DNA from: Tetrastigma voinierianum
Lineage: Eukaryota; Streptophyta; Magnoliopsida; Vitales; Vitaceae
Direction: 5' to 3'
DNA: 64,000 nucleotides
NCBI GenBank assembly: GCA_016808115.1
Contig: JAEQBH010004114.1
Span: 310,001 to 374,000 of the forward strand
Shown: positions 12,011 to 23,219 of the stretch, in pieces
How positions within the stretch are numbered: the first letter of the stretch is position 1
How the letters are laid out: each line of letters begins with the position of its first letter
Made by a program: the position numbers and the translations under genes
The notes under the pieces: model-generated
Told to the model about the DNA's origin: nothing
The model's database searches: none
What the model saw: only the letters and a program-made list of their open reading frames with translations

Positions 12011-12270
12011 TCTTAGGACATGCTTTGGATTTTCTGAGAAGATTTATCGAGATTTCTTAAAAATTGCTGAACCAACATGCGATTCTTTGAAAAGATGCTA
12101 AAGTTCTATTTTGATGAATCACAGCAGGAATTATGCCACCCACACAGTCAAGAGATTAGAAGTTTCTTAGGACATCACTTGATTCTGAAGATTTATCGGA
12201 GATTTCTTAAAAATTGCTACAGACCATATGCGATTCTTGGAAAAAGATGCTAAGAAGTTACATTTGATGA
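12001..12270 (+). repeat. tandem duplication inside the RT/RNase H linker
   Basis: ttagaagtttcttaggacat starts at 12002 and again at 12156. The following blocks (gatttatcg, gagatttcttaaaaattgct, atgcgattctt, aaaagatgctaa, ttgatgaatc) repeat in order, giving a period of about 154 bases. The duplicated text encodes the conserved linker between the RT thumb and RNase H (RRFI-DFLKIA type), which is normally single. Confidence 0.8.
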
Positions 12271-12289
12271 ATCTTGCGAATTCTTTTGA

Positions 12290-12720
12290 AGAAATCAAAT
12301 CAGGACTAGTTGAAGCTCCCATCTTGGCAAAACCAAATTGGACGAATTTGAAGAATCATGTGTGATACCGGTGATTTTTCTGCGATAGAATTTGTATTGG
12401 GATAAAAATTTGAAAAAAGGTATTGAGCCATATACTATGCAATAAAACCTTTAATGAAGCTTAGGAAAATTACTACCTTCTTGCAGAAAAGGAGATGCGA
12501 CAATAGTATTTACATGTGAAAAATTTAGGCCATACATTTTGGGGTCCCCATGTTATTATACACACTGATCGTACAACGATCAAGTATCTATTAGCAAAAG
12601 AAAGAAACAAAACGAGGCGATCGAATTGGGTGTTGTTATTCTGAAATTTGATTTAGAAATAAAAGACAAAGAGAGGTTGTGACAATGTGATAGGCGATCT
12701 TGTAAAGTGGAGAAACCTAA
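12290..12720 (+). pseudogene. retrotransposon RNase H (degenerate)
   Basis: The linker LVEAPILAKPNW precedes a DASDYAVG-like stretch in which the aspartates are largely lost (NHVxYRxFSAIEFVLG). AIYYAIKPLMK and a good block PHVIIHTDRTTIKYLLAK at about 12547-12600 follow, with the family's HTD aspartate present. NWVLL near 12630 marks the domain's end. Frameshifts separate all blocks. The domain would remove the RNA template during cDNA synthesis. Confidence 0.8.
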
Positions 12721-12829
12721 TACAAGAAGAAGAAAAAGAAATGATAAAGAAAATTTTCGAGATGGCGGTTAATTCGTTTGTCACTCAAATCACCTTGGTA
12801 TGCGTATTGTAGAACTTCTTAGCTTGTGG

Positions 12830-14060
12830 GAATTATGCCACGAGGAATTCAGCTACCGGCCAGGAGAAAAAAAGCTAAGGGTAGCCAGCGGGCACTACAT
12901 GCAGGATGACCGGTATTGTTTAAAAGGGGAGCTGATCTGATTATAAGGAGATGTGTACCGGAAAGGTGAAGCAAGCAAGATTTTACAAAGAATAATCAGT
13001 GCAATCATATGGAGGGCATTTTGCGGGAGATAAACAACCCTGAATTCTAGGTCGGAGTTTCTTGGCCTACTATTTTAAGGGGCTATTTTAGACGGGTGAA
13101 GTTATGATCAATGCCCGAAGAATGGAATATCAATGAAAATGCATGAAATGCCTATAAAAAGTATCCTGGTGGTCTGTGTTGATGTAGGGAATGGATTTTA
13201 TGGGGCCTTTTCAGTTTCATTTGGAAATATATACATACTCCTAATTTGTGGATTATGTATCAAAATGGGTTGAAGACAACAGCTTGTCCCAAGAATGATG
13301 CCAATCTGGAGTTATTGGGATTTTTACAAGAAATATTCTCATGATTTGGGACCTGCAGACTATAATCGATGATGGAGAGAGCCATTTTGCAAATAAGGTG
13401 TTTGACAAAACTCATGGGAGACGAATGTGGTATCAAACACATTATGAGCTTGGCTTATCATCCCACTCAAACAAATGAGCAAGTGAAATTTAAACGGGGA
13501 GATAAAGAAAATTCTTGCAGAAAGATTGTAGTTCAATGAAAAGATTAGTCTTTGAAGCTTGATGATGCTAAGGCATCTGAGTGCTTTTAAAACTCCCAGT
13601 GGAATGTCCCCATACGAGGGCTTGTCTTTGGAAAACCTTGTCACCTACCTCTTGAGCTAGAATATAAAGCTATGTGGGCCATCAAGAAGCTAAATTTTGA
13701 TTTCAAGGCTACTAAAGAAGAGAGGCTACTCTAGTTAAATGAATTGGAAGAGTTGAGGAATGAAGCATATGATAGTGCAGGAAATCTGCAAAGATAAAAT
13801 AAAGAAATGGCATGATCAGCAATTTTGAGGAGGGAATTCAAAGGCGGAGATTAGGTCTGTTATTCAACTCCAGACTAAGACTCTTTCCGGGAAAGCTTAA
13901 ATCAAATGCAGGTGGACCATATATAGTAGTCTGACACCTGGTCGGAGCGGTGACACTTAGAACCGACAATCGCAGGGAATTCAAGGGTTAATGGTCAGAG
14001 ATTAAAAACACTACCTTGGGAGAAAACAATTGGAAGAATAACTCTTAGTTACGGAATGGC
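12830..14060 (+). pseudogene. retrotransposon integrase (degenerate)
   Basis: The zinc-binding region is recognisable from IIRRCVPE and the CNHMEGHF-like stretch (12930-13030). The catalytic core follows: HEMP (about 13145), FMGPF-type sequence and VSFGNIYILLI (about 13200-13245), then IIDDGESHFANKVFD (about 13360-13405), with the second acidic residue, and a YELGLSSHSN block corresponding to the AYHPQTNGQ motif. The C-terminal DNA-binding tail is visible as LRREFKGGD (about 13826) and FKVNGQRLK-like text near 13990. Stops and indels occur between all blocks, so no activity is expected. Confidence 0.8.
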
Positions 14061-17000
14061 GTGAAGAAACAAAAGCGATAGCGTGACGAGTCGGTTAAAG
14101 ACTAAAAATTGGCGACTGTGGAAGGCGATCCACTGTCAGTTTATTTTAAGTTTTCTTGTTAAATTTTTCTTTTGATGTTAAATTTCTTAATAGCTTTGTG
14201 TAATTTGATTGAAAAGTAGGTAAATATTTTTGTTAGTTTTGCGAGCTTGATGAGATGTGCGGGAGCATCTCAATCGGGCTTTGATTTGCATCGAGAGACA
14301 AAGGGGCGTTATACTCTTCTTGATTTTAAAGTTTGTCCTGATATGGCATAATTGAAAGTTTGGGGGAATGTTATTTTGTTTTGGTGCTTAAATTTTTTAA
14401 TGTGATGCATAGTGGATGACTTTATTGAATATTTGCATGATGAAGAAGAATTGAGTTGTAGTTGTCTTGATTGGATTTGAATAAATTAGAATTCTTGTGA
14501 ATGTGATTGTTCCTTGGAACTAAAAATTTTTCTGGTTACTACAGTAATCAGTTTGCAGCGAATCTTTGGATGTGGAAATGATAAGCGAAAATAAAATTCA
14601 GAGAAACGATTAGGCGGGGTCCGACCAAGAAAATAAAACGGAAGGAAAATCTTCGTTGACAAGTGCGCGGTACGGCGTCAGTTAAATATGACGTTGCGTT
14701 TTGGTTTGCGACGAAGATGCGGTTGCGACCGGGCGATTGAAACGATGAGGAGGTTTGAGCTCGTTTTGGTCCGTGAGGCGGGACCGTGAAATCGACCGGT
14801 GGGAGGCTGACCTGACCGACTGTGGCGACTCCACGCCGATGGCGGTGAGCGGATGTTGCCGAATCGATGGCTGGATGTTGATATTTTAACTGCATCGTAA
14901 CGAATCTTGGTATTGAGGCCGGAAATGATGTTGCACCGCGATTCTTTGTGATGATCAGAGAAAAGTATGACTCTTTGGCAGACGATAAACAAATCAGCAG
15001 CCTAGTGTCGACGATAGAGGAGGTGCAGGCCGGCTTCTGACTTGAAGAAAGAGATAAATGTTGAAAAAGGAGACATTAGGAGGAGGATGAAACGGCAAAC
15101 AAGCTGACGAGAAAACAGACTTCATTTGGCGAAGCTAAAGGGTGTGAACAAGGTGATGTTTGTGAGGAGTTTGTTTGTGAAAGAGGTTTTGGCAAACTAA
15201 TTTCCCACATTTGGAAGTAATAGAAAGAGGTTGTGATTCTTTACTTGAACACAAACATGGGATTCTAGATAACTGTAGGGATTCTATCTGTGAACATGGT
15301 GGGGTGAAGGGATGGCCCTTTCTGTTTATGAAGTGTTTGGGTGCCATTTGGTCATAGAAGAATAAATAAAGTGTTTAAATTGAGAGATTTTAAACATGGG
15401 TGAAATATATAAGAAGTTGTTGGAAAACTAATTATGGAAAGATAGTGAATCGGTTGGCGGAGGAAAAGGGAAATGGGAGGTGTGAAGAAGAACCCCAGTA
15501 GTATATCAAGAGTAGCTCGTGAAGAAGCCAAAGTTTGGTTTTGCCGTATGTTACGTAATAGTGCACCAAAACCTTTGCTCAGGTCGGAGGAAGCGAAGCC
15601 CAAATCACTTTTGTATACCTTTTTGAAGGTTACAAAATAGAAAATGGAAGCATTCTAATTGAAAGAATCCCTTCGGAGGATGCCACCGTAGTAATGGGAG
15701 TCCCTCGCTACTACGTACGGACTTTGTCTGCAGGCGGGGTGAAGGGAAGTGGGAGGGAGAAGAAGAAAGAAAGTGTCCTCGGGTTTCCCCTCTAACCTTG
15801 ACGGGAGTGTGAAGAGACCCTAAAGGAAGAGGCGAAGGAGGGTGATAATTGGTAGATGTAGAAACAAGCGGAGGCAAATGAAAAATAGTAAAAATAGAGA
15901 GGTGCCGGACGGCGTCATGGGAGACCAGGAAGAGAAGAAGAACCTCCCGGGGTAAAGCCCTGACCTATCCTTTATTTCCAGTACGATAGCAAGTGCACAG
16001 CACCGAAGCGGAAGGATCGGAAGCGAGAGAAGGAAATACGAAATCATGGAAATGATCGGAAGCCGATAAGAAAAGGAGATGGAGGAGAGAGAAAAATGGG
16101 AAGGCGACAAATGATTAAGAAAATTTATGGAAGCTATGACCCGAGAAGAAAGAGGCGGATATGGGAAGAAAAGCTGGAGAATCGAGAGAAGAAGAACGAG
16201 GGGAGAGGCGAAGAATCAGAAGAAAAGATGATGGAAAGAATAAAGACAAGCATGCAAGCCTTTTATAATAATCAATTCAAAAGGGATCTTGATTCTTAAG
16301 GCTATCTTGAAGCGAGAAAGAAAGCGAAATGGAGAATAACATACTAAGGAAGATTGATAGGTTCAAGCATTTATCGGGAGCTTGTTCAAGGAGTTCGAGA
16401 TTAATGAAAGAAAGATCAGCAGTTGGAAGAAAATGATGAGTATAGAAGAAAAACCTGGTTGGAAAGTATGGACTTGATCAATCAGAACTTGTCCAAGTTG
16501 CTAGAATGTATCTCTGAGGTGGAAGGAACAGTTAATTAGGTGGGAAAGAGGCAAGACACGCTTATTCATGCAGTGCAACTAAACGATGAAATATGGAAAG
16601 GCAAGGAATTCCTCCTGCAGTTGAGAGACAAACATCCGAAATGAGATTTCCCAAGTTTGAGCCTAGTATGGCCAGTTTTGATGTAGAGCCTCCCAACATA
16701 ATACCTAAAAAGGCCTACAAAAGAAGAAAGGGAAACTAATTTTTTTCTTAGCATGTTATCAATATATACATCCCCAAAATTCTAATGGAAATCCATTTGG
16801 TTCGTCCAACTTGTTCTGTGTTTAATTGAATTTTCATTTGATAGTTACTCTTTTCGCTTGTTGGATTGTTTTTCCATTGTTGAATGAAAAAAAAAAAAAA
16901 ATTGATTGTGAATAATTATGTGTTTATTGATGGATGAACATGATATGAGAAATTTTGCGTTTGTGTCGTTTTCTGTTTAGCATGAAAAGAATAAGTGCCT

Positions 17001-18480
17001 TGTCTGTGCAAGGATCAAATAAACAATTATGTTCTTTCCTAAGGAAAAAAAAATTTTTGCAGGAAAAATAAGGCGTGAACTAGTATTGAATTAGGAATGC
17101 ATTTGCATTGTTTAAATTCAGTATAAGATTTTAAAAATTGGAAGAATGGTTATTCTTAGAGCAAAAATTGCTTGGTTGAGAGCTCATGTAAAGTAGGCAA
17201 TTAAATAAGTCTGAGTCTTGAAGAAATAATACTTAGATTGACAAAACTTATGAAACTTTTTGAGAGAGTGGGAACATCTTACGGGAATTGGGATTGAGAG
17301 TCCTAGAGTCCTAGAACTTGTTAGATTATTGATTGGCGAGATCTTAGGTAAAGCGACCAATAGTGATGGAGGCCATCCTTGGCGGTTTAGGAGCTTTCTA
17401 AGCCTACCCTGATATATGCTAAACATATTCTCTAGTTCAGCAATTTGAGACAATTAAGCCATATTTCTTCCAATAAACAACCAGTGAAACCTAAATTCCC
17501 TTCCTTACGCGATAACCACACTTGTGAAAGAGCCCCAGGTATCAGGTTCCAGTTCGGAAAAGGTCTGCTATAAGGAAGAAACAAGTTTGGGAAAATGTTT
17601 CCAGGATGTTACGAGGAATAGGGAGAAAGAAGTAAAGTGCATAAATTAATGACAAAGGGAATAAGTTTGTCTTGTGGCTATTTACATGAACAATTCAGCT
17701 CGTAGGGTTGTTTTAACACTAGTACCATAATATTATTTGGTATGGGAGTTACTAATAAAACGTTCTCTAAGAGTGATAAGAAAGCCCTAAGAAGACAAAA
17801 CATTGCACTATTCCCAACCTTAGAAAACAAAAGCAAAGAGTTCAAAACGAGGAACTAACTTTGAATAAAGTGCATATAGAGTGAAATTCCATAAAAAGAA
17901 TTCAAAGATGAATCGAGACAGATTGAGGAGAATCAACAAGTACATGAAAAAAAGGGTGAAAGTTGAAGGCAACAGAAATTTTCTAGAAGTAAGTTAGGCT
18001 GGGTGATTTGCAATAAATTTTCCATTATCTACCTAATTACCTAAGGCGACATTCTGTTTTGAAGGCGCAGTTGATGCGAGAAGTTCGAATTTACCTACAT
18101 TAGTGGAGATCAATATTGAAAAACAAGCTTATGGGACTTTTGTGAACAGTCGAAAACTCTGGAAGATTACTTTAAATTCAACATGAAGATGAAAAGGATT
18201 GAAGACACACACACACAAAAACAAGACTTGTTGAATAAAGCGTTTAAATACATTATTTCACGAGAAATTTGTGATGAAGTGTACCATTTCTTATTCTTGA
18301 ATTGAAGCGGGAATTTAAAATGATGTTGGTATCTCTTATTTCAGTTAGAAGGTGGAATGAGAAGAGCGTGGTATGAATCAAGGAAAAATGTCCTTAAAAT
18401 TTTTTAATCTTATTTGTTTGAAAGTGAGCAGTTCTTTCTTTTTCTTTGCTTGAGCAAAGCAAAATTTTAAAGTTTTAGAA
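14060..18480 (+). other. 3' region of the retrotransposon, no conserved domain found
   Basis: About 4.4 kb between integrase and the right LTR. Athila elements usually carry an env-like or unknown ORF here. I see only scattered open pieces. One at 16096-16299 encodes a Lys/Glu-rich, probably coiled-coil stretch (REKKNEGRGEESEEKMMER). Another area (15130-15350) is open for about 70 codons without motif. A clear polypurine tract just before 18484 is not visible. No second gene can be claimed. Confidence 0.45.
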
Positions 18481-18483
18481 ATT

Positions 18484-19025
18484 TGATGAGTCGAAAACTC
18501 ATTTCGTGCAATCCGTTTTACGAGCATGTCTGAATCTTTATTAATTTGTATGCGGAAATGTGGATATTTTACTAAATTTATTTTGCGAGGAAAATACAGC
18601 GGATGCCAAATTTTAGCGAAACCCGATCAAAGAACAACTTTAGAATTGAAGTAGCGGCCCGAAAATCGGTCGCTGACGAGTGAGTTGTGAGTCATTTCCA
18701 GAATCACGACATCACAAATCAACTTTGAGGAAGAAATGGAAGACCTTAACAAGTTGGAAATTAGTGACTTAAGAAGAGGTTGCGACCAGGATGACCAGGC
18801 AACAAGTAGAAAGGAGTTGCGACAAAGGAAATGTGGTGAGAGACTAAAGGAAATAAGCAAGAAGGATCTTCATGCCGACATCACTACGATGTTGCGGCCT
18901 TGATAGGAATATAGGCGAGGAGTCGTGACAAAGGATCCGTTAATGAAGCCCACGAGAAGTCTTTGCAAAGAGAACAAGGTTACAACTAGTTTTTAAATGA
19001 AGCTCCATTCATGTCGCGACACGGA
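18484..19025 (+). repeat. right LTR remnant of the Athila-like element
   Basis: It begins TGATGAGTCG and follows the left LTR through tatgcggaaatgtggatatttt, tcaactttgaggaagaaatggaagaccttaacaagtt and gaagctccattcatgtcgcgac. It stops about 520 bases in, followed by a few unmatched bases and then the gtggt duplication and PMD sequence. The last two thirds of the LTR (promoter end, R and U5) are therefore missing. Confidence 0.75.
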
Positions 19026-19030
19026 GTGGT
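19026..19030. other. target-site duplication, right copy (gtggt)
   Basis: This is the second copy of the 5 bp target duplication flanking the Athila-like insertion. The right LTR is truncated yet this copy survives, so the deletion that removed the LTR end stayed inside the element. Confidence 0.65.
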
Positions 19031-20842
19031 GTAGTAGCACACACATGTCGGGGATTATGTCGTACCGACTGGATACGTAGATCTGGTGTGTGGTTGTATT
19101 ACAGCACGTCACGGTATGTATATATATTTTTGTAATTTCATACGCACAAGCTCGTGTAGGTGGATTGCTTAATTCTTGTATATTTATATTCAGCTATGGC
19201 GTGTGGGAGAGGCTTCACGTGGGTCGGCGGGTTTTGAGCGATCGCACCATATCGACCTCACCATTGCCTCATGCCTTACATGATGATGATGCGATGGCGT
19301 CGGCTGAGGAGTGCGAGCGATGGATTACGATTGAGCATGGCGTTCAGCCCAGGAGCCACATGCGGTGAGCGAGCGACTCTTGGTTGGGGTGTGATTGGAA
19401 GGTACCTTTGACAGATTGCTTAACCCGTCGGTGATACTCATACATGTAAATCGACGGCCTTACGAAACTTACGATCGGGTAATTATATGCTAAAGTATAT
19501 GGTTCCCATAGTAATTTCAATCAATATTTGACATAAAAGTCTTTGGCGTCGATGGTTAATGTAGGTCTTATAGCGACCGTACGTTGGAGTTGGTTGACCA
19601 ACTTCCGATATTGCTGCGTGATCAGGATATACGGTACCGCGATGTCACCCCCAATATGTTTCGAGGCTGTTGGTGGCATCGTCCAGGCTGGCGTCTTCTG
19701 CGTCGGTTTGGGGTACGCAAAGCCAAAAGGGAGATACCTCAGCTTGCTCTCTGACATTGGCTACATAGAGGTGATGCGTGGGCGACACCAACGTGATTGG
19801 GCGACATATAGGTGCTGCAATACATAGCACTATGGGATACCGACCGGCGGATCATTGCTTACCCCATGGTGGGTATGATGGACTTCCATGATCCCTTACA
19901 TGCAGTGGTATCGATAAGTATTACCTGACGTTTATGACTACAGTTGCATAGGGATGATATGAGTTTTCATACATTGTAGTATGAATGTTATATTAAAAGT
20001 TATCATGTGTTTCTAAAATATTTTACCTAATTTTTGTCGATAGGTATGTAATTTATAATTATTTCTTTTGGTTCACGTGGGTGCGCCATGGTTGACTTGC
20101 GTAATTGATCGGTCTCGTTTTGCCTCTGCATCCCGGTGCTATGTCGACGCCTATACCATATTGCCGTCCAGTTACGGATCGGAGAAGCGTTTGCTCGCAT
20201 TGCGGGAGCACGCTCGAGGCTTCCACATCACATGGACCATCAGGTGAACTTAGGTGTCATCGACTCCTTCCGCGTCTGCTGACCGGTAGAGGTAGAGGGA
20301 GAGGGAGAGCGGAGGGAGTTATTGTAGAGGTCGATCTTTGGAGATGGTGGCGGATCATGGTGTAGATAGTGACCAGTTATCATTACACTTGTCCAGAGGT
20401 TGCCCTGCTTTGTTACCCTCCCATACTTCCCCCTCACCTTCCATATCACATTCCACACCACTTTACTTACACATGCTTCCTGCCCCACACATTGACACAT
20501 CACCTTCCCTACCCCCCCACGCACTTACGACTATACCTTATACGTTATCTTGAGCCAGCATCTCTTTATTATATATCACATTGTCCACACCCTTTACCAT
20601 CCCATGCATTGCCTCCCATTGATGACACCATCCTTGACCTTTTACCTGAGTGGGGTAGACTTCCAGCTAGGCGACCTCGTACTCGACATGTACATCGACT
20701 ACTTCATCCATCAGCTCCCTCGGTTCCATCAGCTCCCTTGGCTCCGCCTCAGACACCACAGGATCCTATTGCCCAACAGGCTGTTTATTCTAGGCGTCGT
20801 CCTAAGAGAACTATTAAAGCGCCATCTTGTGGGACTCATTGA
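19026..20842 (+). pseudogene. plant mobile domain (PMD) gene, 3' part
   Basis: This continues the PMD gene cut at 5630. The first exon reads GVVAHTCRGLCR up to a donor at 19114. An 80 bp intron ends in TTCAG at 19193. The next exon gives YGVWERLHVGR (family: WAWERxxVGRP), then WLGCDWKVPLTD near 19380. Around 19620-19910 are PPICFE, WHRPG-like text, ALWDT and a MDFHDP/QWYR block, matching the family's C-terminal core (MQWYRxITRxYxT). The tail is Pro/Ser-rich and ends with RRRPKRTIKAPSCGTH and a stop, a typical PMD ending (PPxCGTH). In-frame stops and shifts are present (for example after QWYR). The stop, start-side motifs and splice sites are good enough to call one gene split by an insertion. 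Confidence 0.75.
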
Positions 20843-21177
20843 TACATGTTATTATTTTTTTATATGATTTTTATTTTATACATGTATCGATTTTTATAAA
20901 AATAATTCTAAGTTTAGTGTATAATAATTTTGGTTTTTAACAATTAATGATAAAAAAAAAAGAAAATTAAATTAGGGGAAATCAGTTCAAACCATTATTA
21001 ATAAGAATTTAATAATGCAAAAAACACACTTTATCGGTATCCCAAGGAATTCGCGTCTGATTTTGAATTACATGAAAAATACAATTTAGTATTCTACAAA
21101 TATAAATATTTTTATATATTCTTCGGAATTTCAAAAAAACAAAACATATTTCATCTTAGTTTTTCGATTGTCATTAT

Positions 21178-21387
21178 TAGGGTTTAGAATTATTGAAGTT
21201 TTAGGGTTTTTTTGGGGTTTAAGGGATTTTGAATTTTTGGGTTGTATGGCATTAGGGTTTTAGAGCATTAGGGTATTCGGGTTTTAGGGTTTTAGGGCAT
21301 TAGGATTTTATGAATGTTAGGGTTATAGGTTTTTTGGGGTCTTAGGGTTTTATAATTTTTCGGTTTCAGGGTATTAGGGTTTTAGGT
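21178..21387 (+). repeat. degenerate telomere-like (TTTAGGG)n tract
   Basis: About 210 bases with roughly ten TTAGGG or TTTTAGGG words (for example gggttttagggttttagggcattagg) in one orientation, separated by variants such as cattaggg and gtattcggg. This resembles an old interstitial telomeric tract or a tract seeded by telomere-type repair. The flanks 20850-21177 and 21388-21980 are AT-rich with no gene. Confidence 0.6.
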
Positions 21388-21981
21388 AAATATTGTTGGA
21401 TGTATTAAGATAAATATAAAGATGCCACAGCCCTATAGACATGATGAATACGCAATAGCTAAAAAACAAATATATATACATTAATATTCCGTATATATAT
21501 TTGCATGTTGTAAAGCAAGTATTGAAATAGATTTTTTTTAAATCTATAAAGATTATTTGACATTGTTTCAATTGAATCGGACAATTTACTTATTCAGGAA
21601 TCATCATTAAACCAGTGACATTATAAATAGATAATTAATATATTATTATAAATAAAAATATTATAAATAACAATATAAATAATTATAAATCGATTTCTTC
21701 AAATCAAGTACTTATTTGATTGGTACATAAGAAAAAATGAGTGCTGACTAATGGTAGATGAATTGACTTCAAACAAGATCATCCTTCTCTGTACTCCCAC
21801 GCCACCATCTTTCATCTATAAAAAAGCCCATTTCTTTAGAAGAGGTACCAATTATGTTCTTATTTTCCTCTCAACCCCAATGAAATGGCTGCTTCATATT
21901 CAACATCAATACATTTCCTCAGAAGGGGCAACAATTGAATGCAGTTTTTCTTCATCACATTCATTCACTAGCTACCACTCA

Positions 21982-22007
21982 ATATATATATATATATATA
22001 TATATTG

Positions 22008-22064
<57 letters not shown>
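21982..22064. repeat. (TA)n microsatellite, interrupted by GCTG
   Basis: Two TA runs separated by gctg at 22007-22010. The open frames through it are Ile-Tyr repeats and not genes. Confidence 0.95.
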
Positions 22065-22065
<1 letters not shown>

Positions 22066-22339
22066 CCTAAGATACCTTCAATCGATTCAAAGCCAAGATG
22101 CTATTGGCTCAGAATCTCGAATAGAACCATTGGTATTGATTCCCTATCTGCTCATCAATAGATTAGGAGTTCTACATAAAGACCATTGGTATTATAAAAG
22201 GAAAATGTGGGTAGATAGTGGTTTTAGTTGGTCAAGAGAAGGTTTATACAATCGATAAGTAATACTAATCTCTTCATCTTACTGTATCAAAACAATTACA
22301 TGGAAATAAAAGAGTACAAACAAGGCCCTAGATGCACAA

Positions 22340-23217
22340 CCTCCTTCAGCTCCTAACGTTTGTATAACTCATTCAATTCTTTGTCAAAGGAATTCTGCAG
22401 AATTGTATGCTCCCACTCTCTTGCTGCCACTTCATCCATCTCCCTGGAATTTTCACCTGCAGAAATTGGCAATTGTGCTGTAATTTGGCGGAGTCAAATA
22501 GGAAACTAAAATAAGTTATATCTAATAAGAAACCTTCAATAGATTCGTCCAGCTAAATCCGTACAGCTAGGATTAGACAAGCTTATAAATTACAACTTAT
22601 ACACGTGATAGGATTAGACAAGCTTCTGTGGAAGAAAAAGAGAGTAAAGAAATAAGTTCTGTATTAACATACTTGAGCATCAGATTCACACTGTCCTACA
22701 ACATCACATCTGCTCCGATACTTATGAAGTTCTCGACTTAGTTCCTCATTGGTAGTCTCAGTAAGAGAATTTATTATCTTGAGACCCATACAACCAGATT
22801 GGGTACAAAGAACCAATCAAATGTAAGTTACCTCTTAAAAGCAAGAGAGCAACTAATCTAGCTCAAAACATTTTCAGATAAAATAGGCCATATACCTGCA
22901 ATTCATCAGATGAAGGTCCTCCTCCACGAGAACAATGTTCTGCATGCAAATACTCTAGCTGCTGGCGCATCTTCTGCATTTCATTGGATACCAAGTCTTT
23001 ATTGACCTGAATAAGAAATCGTGTGCCAGAATATGAGTTTTCAAGATCCCAGCTTTCTCGATTACATTGTTGGGGGTGGGGTGGGGAAGGGAAATCTGAG
23101 ATACTGACTACAGGCTTATTATGGATGTACGAGCACGATTAGCATATTTGAGGAAGTATTCAGGATTTCCTCAGCACATTGATATCAGCAGGACTGATAC
23201 AAGCTGGAAGGACAACA
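22340..23217 (-). pseudogene. kinesin-4 (KIN-4A/FRA1-type) gene fragment
   Basis: Four exon-like blocks lie in the right order on the minus strand. The first (about 23217-23104) reads ACISPADIN, then, after a one-base shift, LKYANRAR, the end of the kinesin motor and neck. The second (23006-22896) reads MQKMRQQLEYLHAEHCSRGG and SSDELQ, a coiled-coil start. The third (about 22785-22673) has TNEELSRELHKYRSRCDVV and ends at GTATGT. The fourth (22456-about 22340) has SREMDEVAAREWEHTILQ and DKELNELYKRL. These match plant KIN-4A, a cortical-microtubule motor involved in cell-wall deposition. Introns of about 90-220 bp are kept, so this was copied as DNA. Most of the motor and the rest of the stalk are absent. 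It sits between a PMD gene and a MULE transposase, so transposon capture is possible. Confidence 0.75.
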
Positions 23218-23219
23218 CT

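Larger units (their letters stand above)
5630..19025 (+). mobile_element. degenerate Athila-like Ty3/gypsy LTR retrotransposon
   Basis: The 13.4 kb insertion has related ends: TGATGAGTC at 5630 and 18484, followed by a shared stretch with tatgcggaaatgtggatatttt, gaagaaatggaagaccttaacaagtt and aaatgaagctccattcatgtcgcgac. Inside, in plus-strand order, are a primer site, gag, protease, reverse transcriptase, RNase H and integrase, then about 4.4 kb of non-pol sequence. That order, the very long 3' region and the roughly 1.6 kb left LTR fit the Athila/Tat group. All domains carry stops and frameshifts. The right LTR keeps only its first third. It inserted into a PMD gene and left a 5 bp duplication. 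I infer an old insertion, since the LTRs differ by many substitutions and indels. Confidence 0.85.

Noticed and set aside
14548..14992. Minus-strand frames of 104-115 codons as an antisense gene
   Set aside because: No motif found; they lie within the non-pol 3' region of the retrotransposon, in a GC-richer stretch where long frames arise easily.
20369..20842. Single 157-codon frame as an independent gene
   Set aside because: Only its last part matches the PMD tail (ending APSCGTH); the front is an out-of-frame reading of the same Pro/Ser-rich exon. It is included in the PMD gene.
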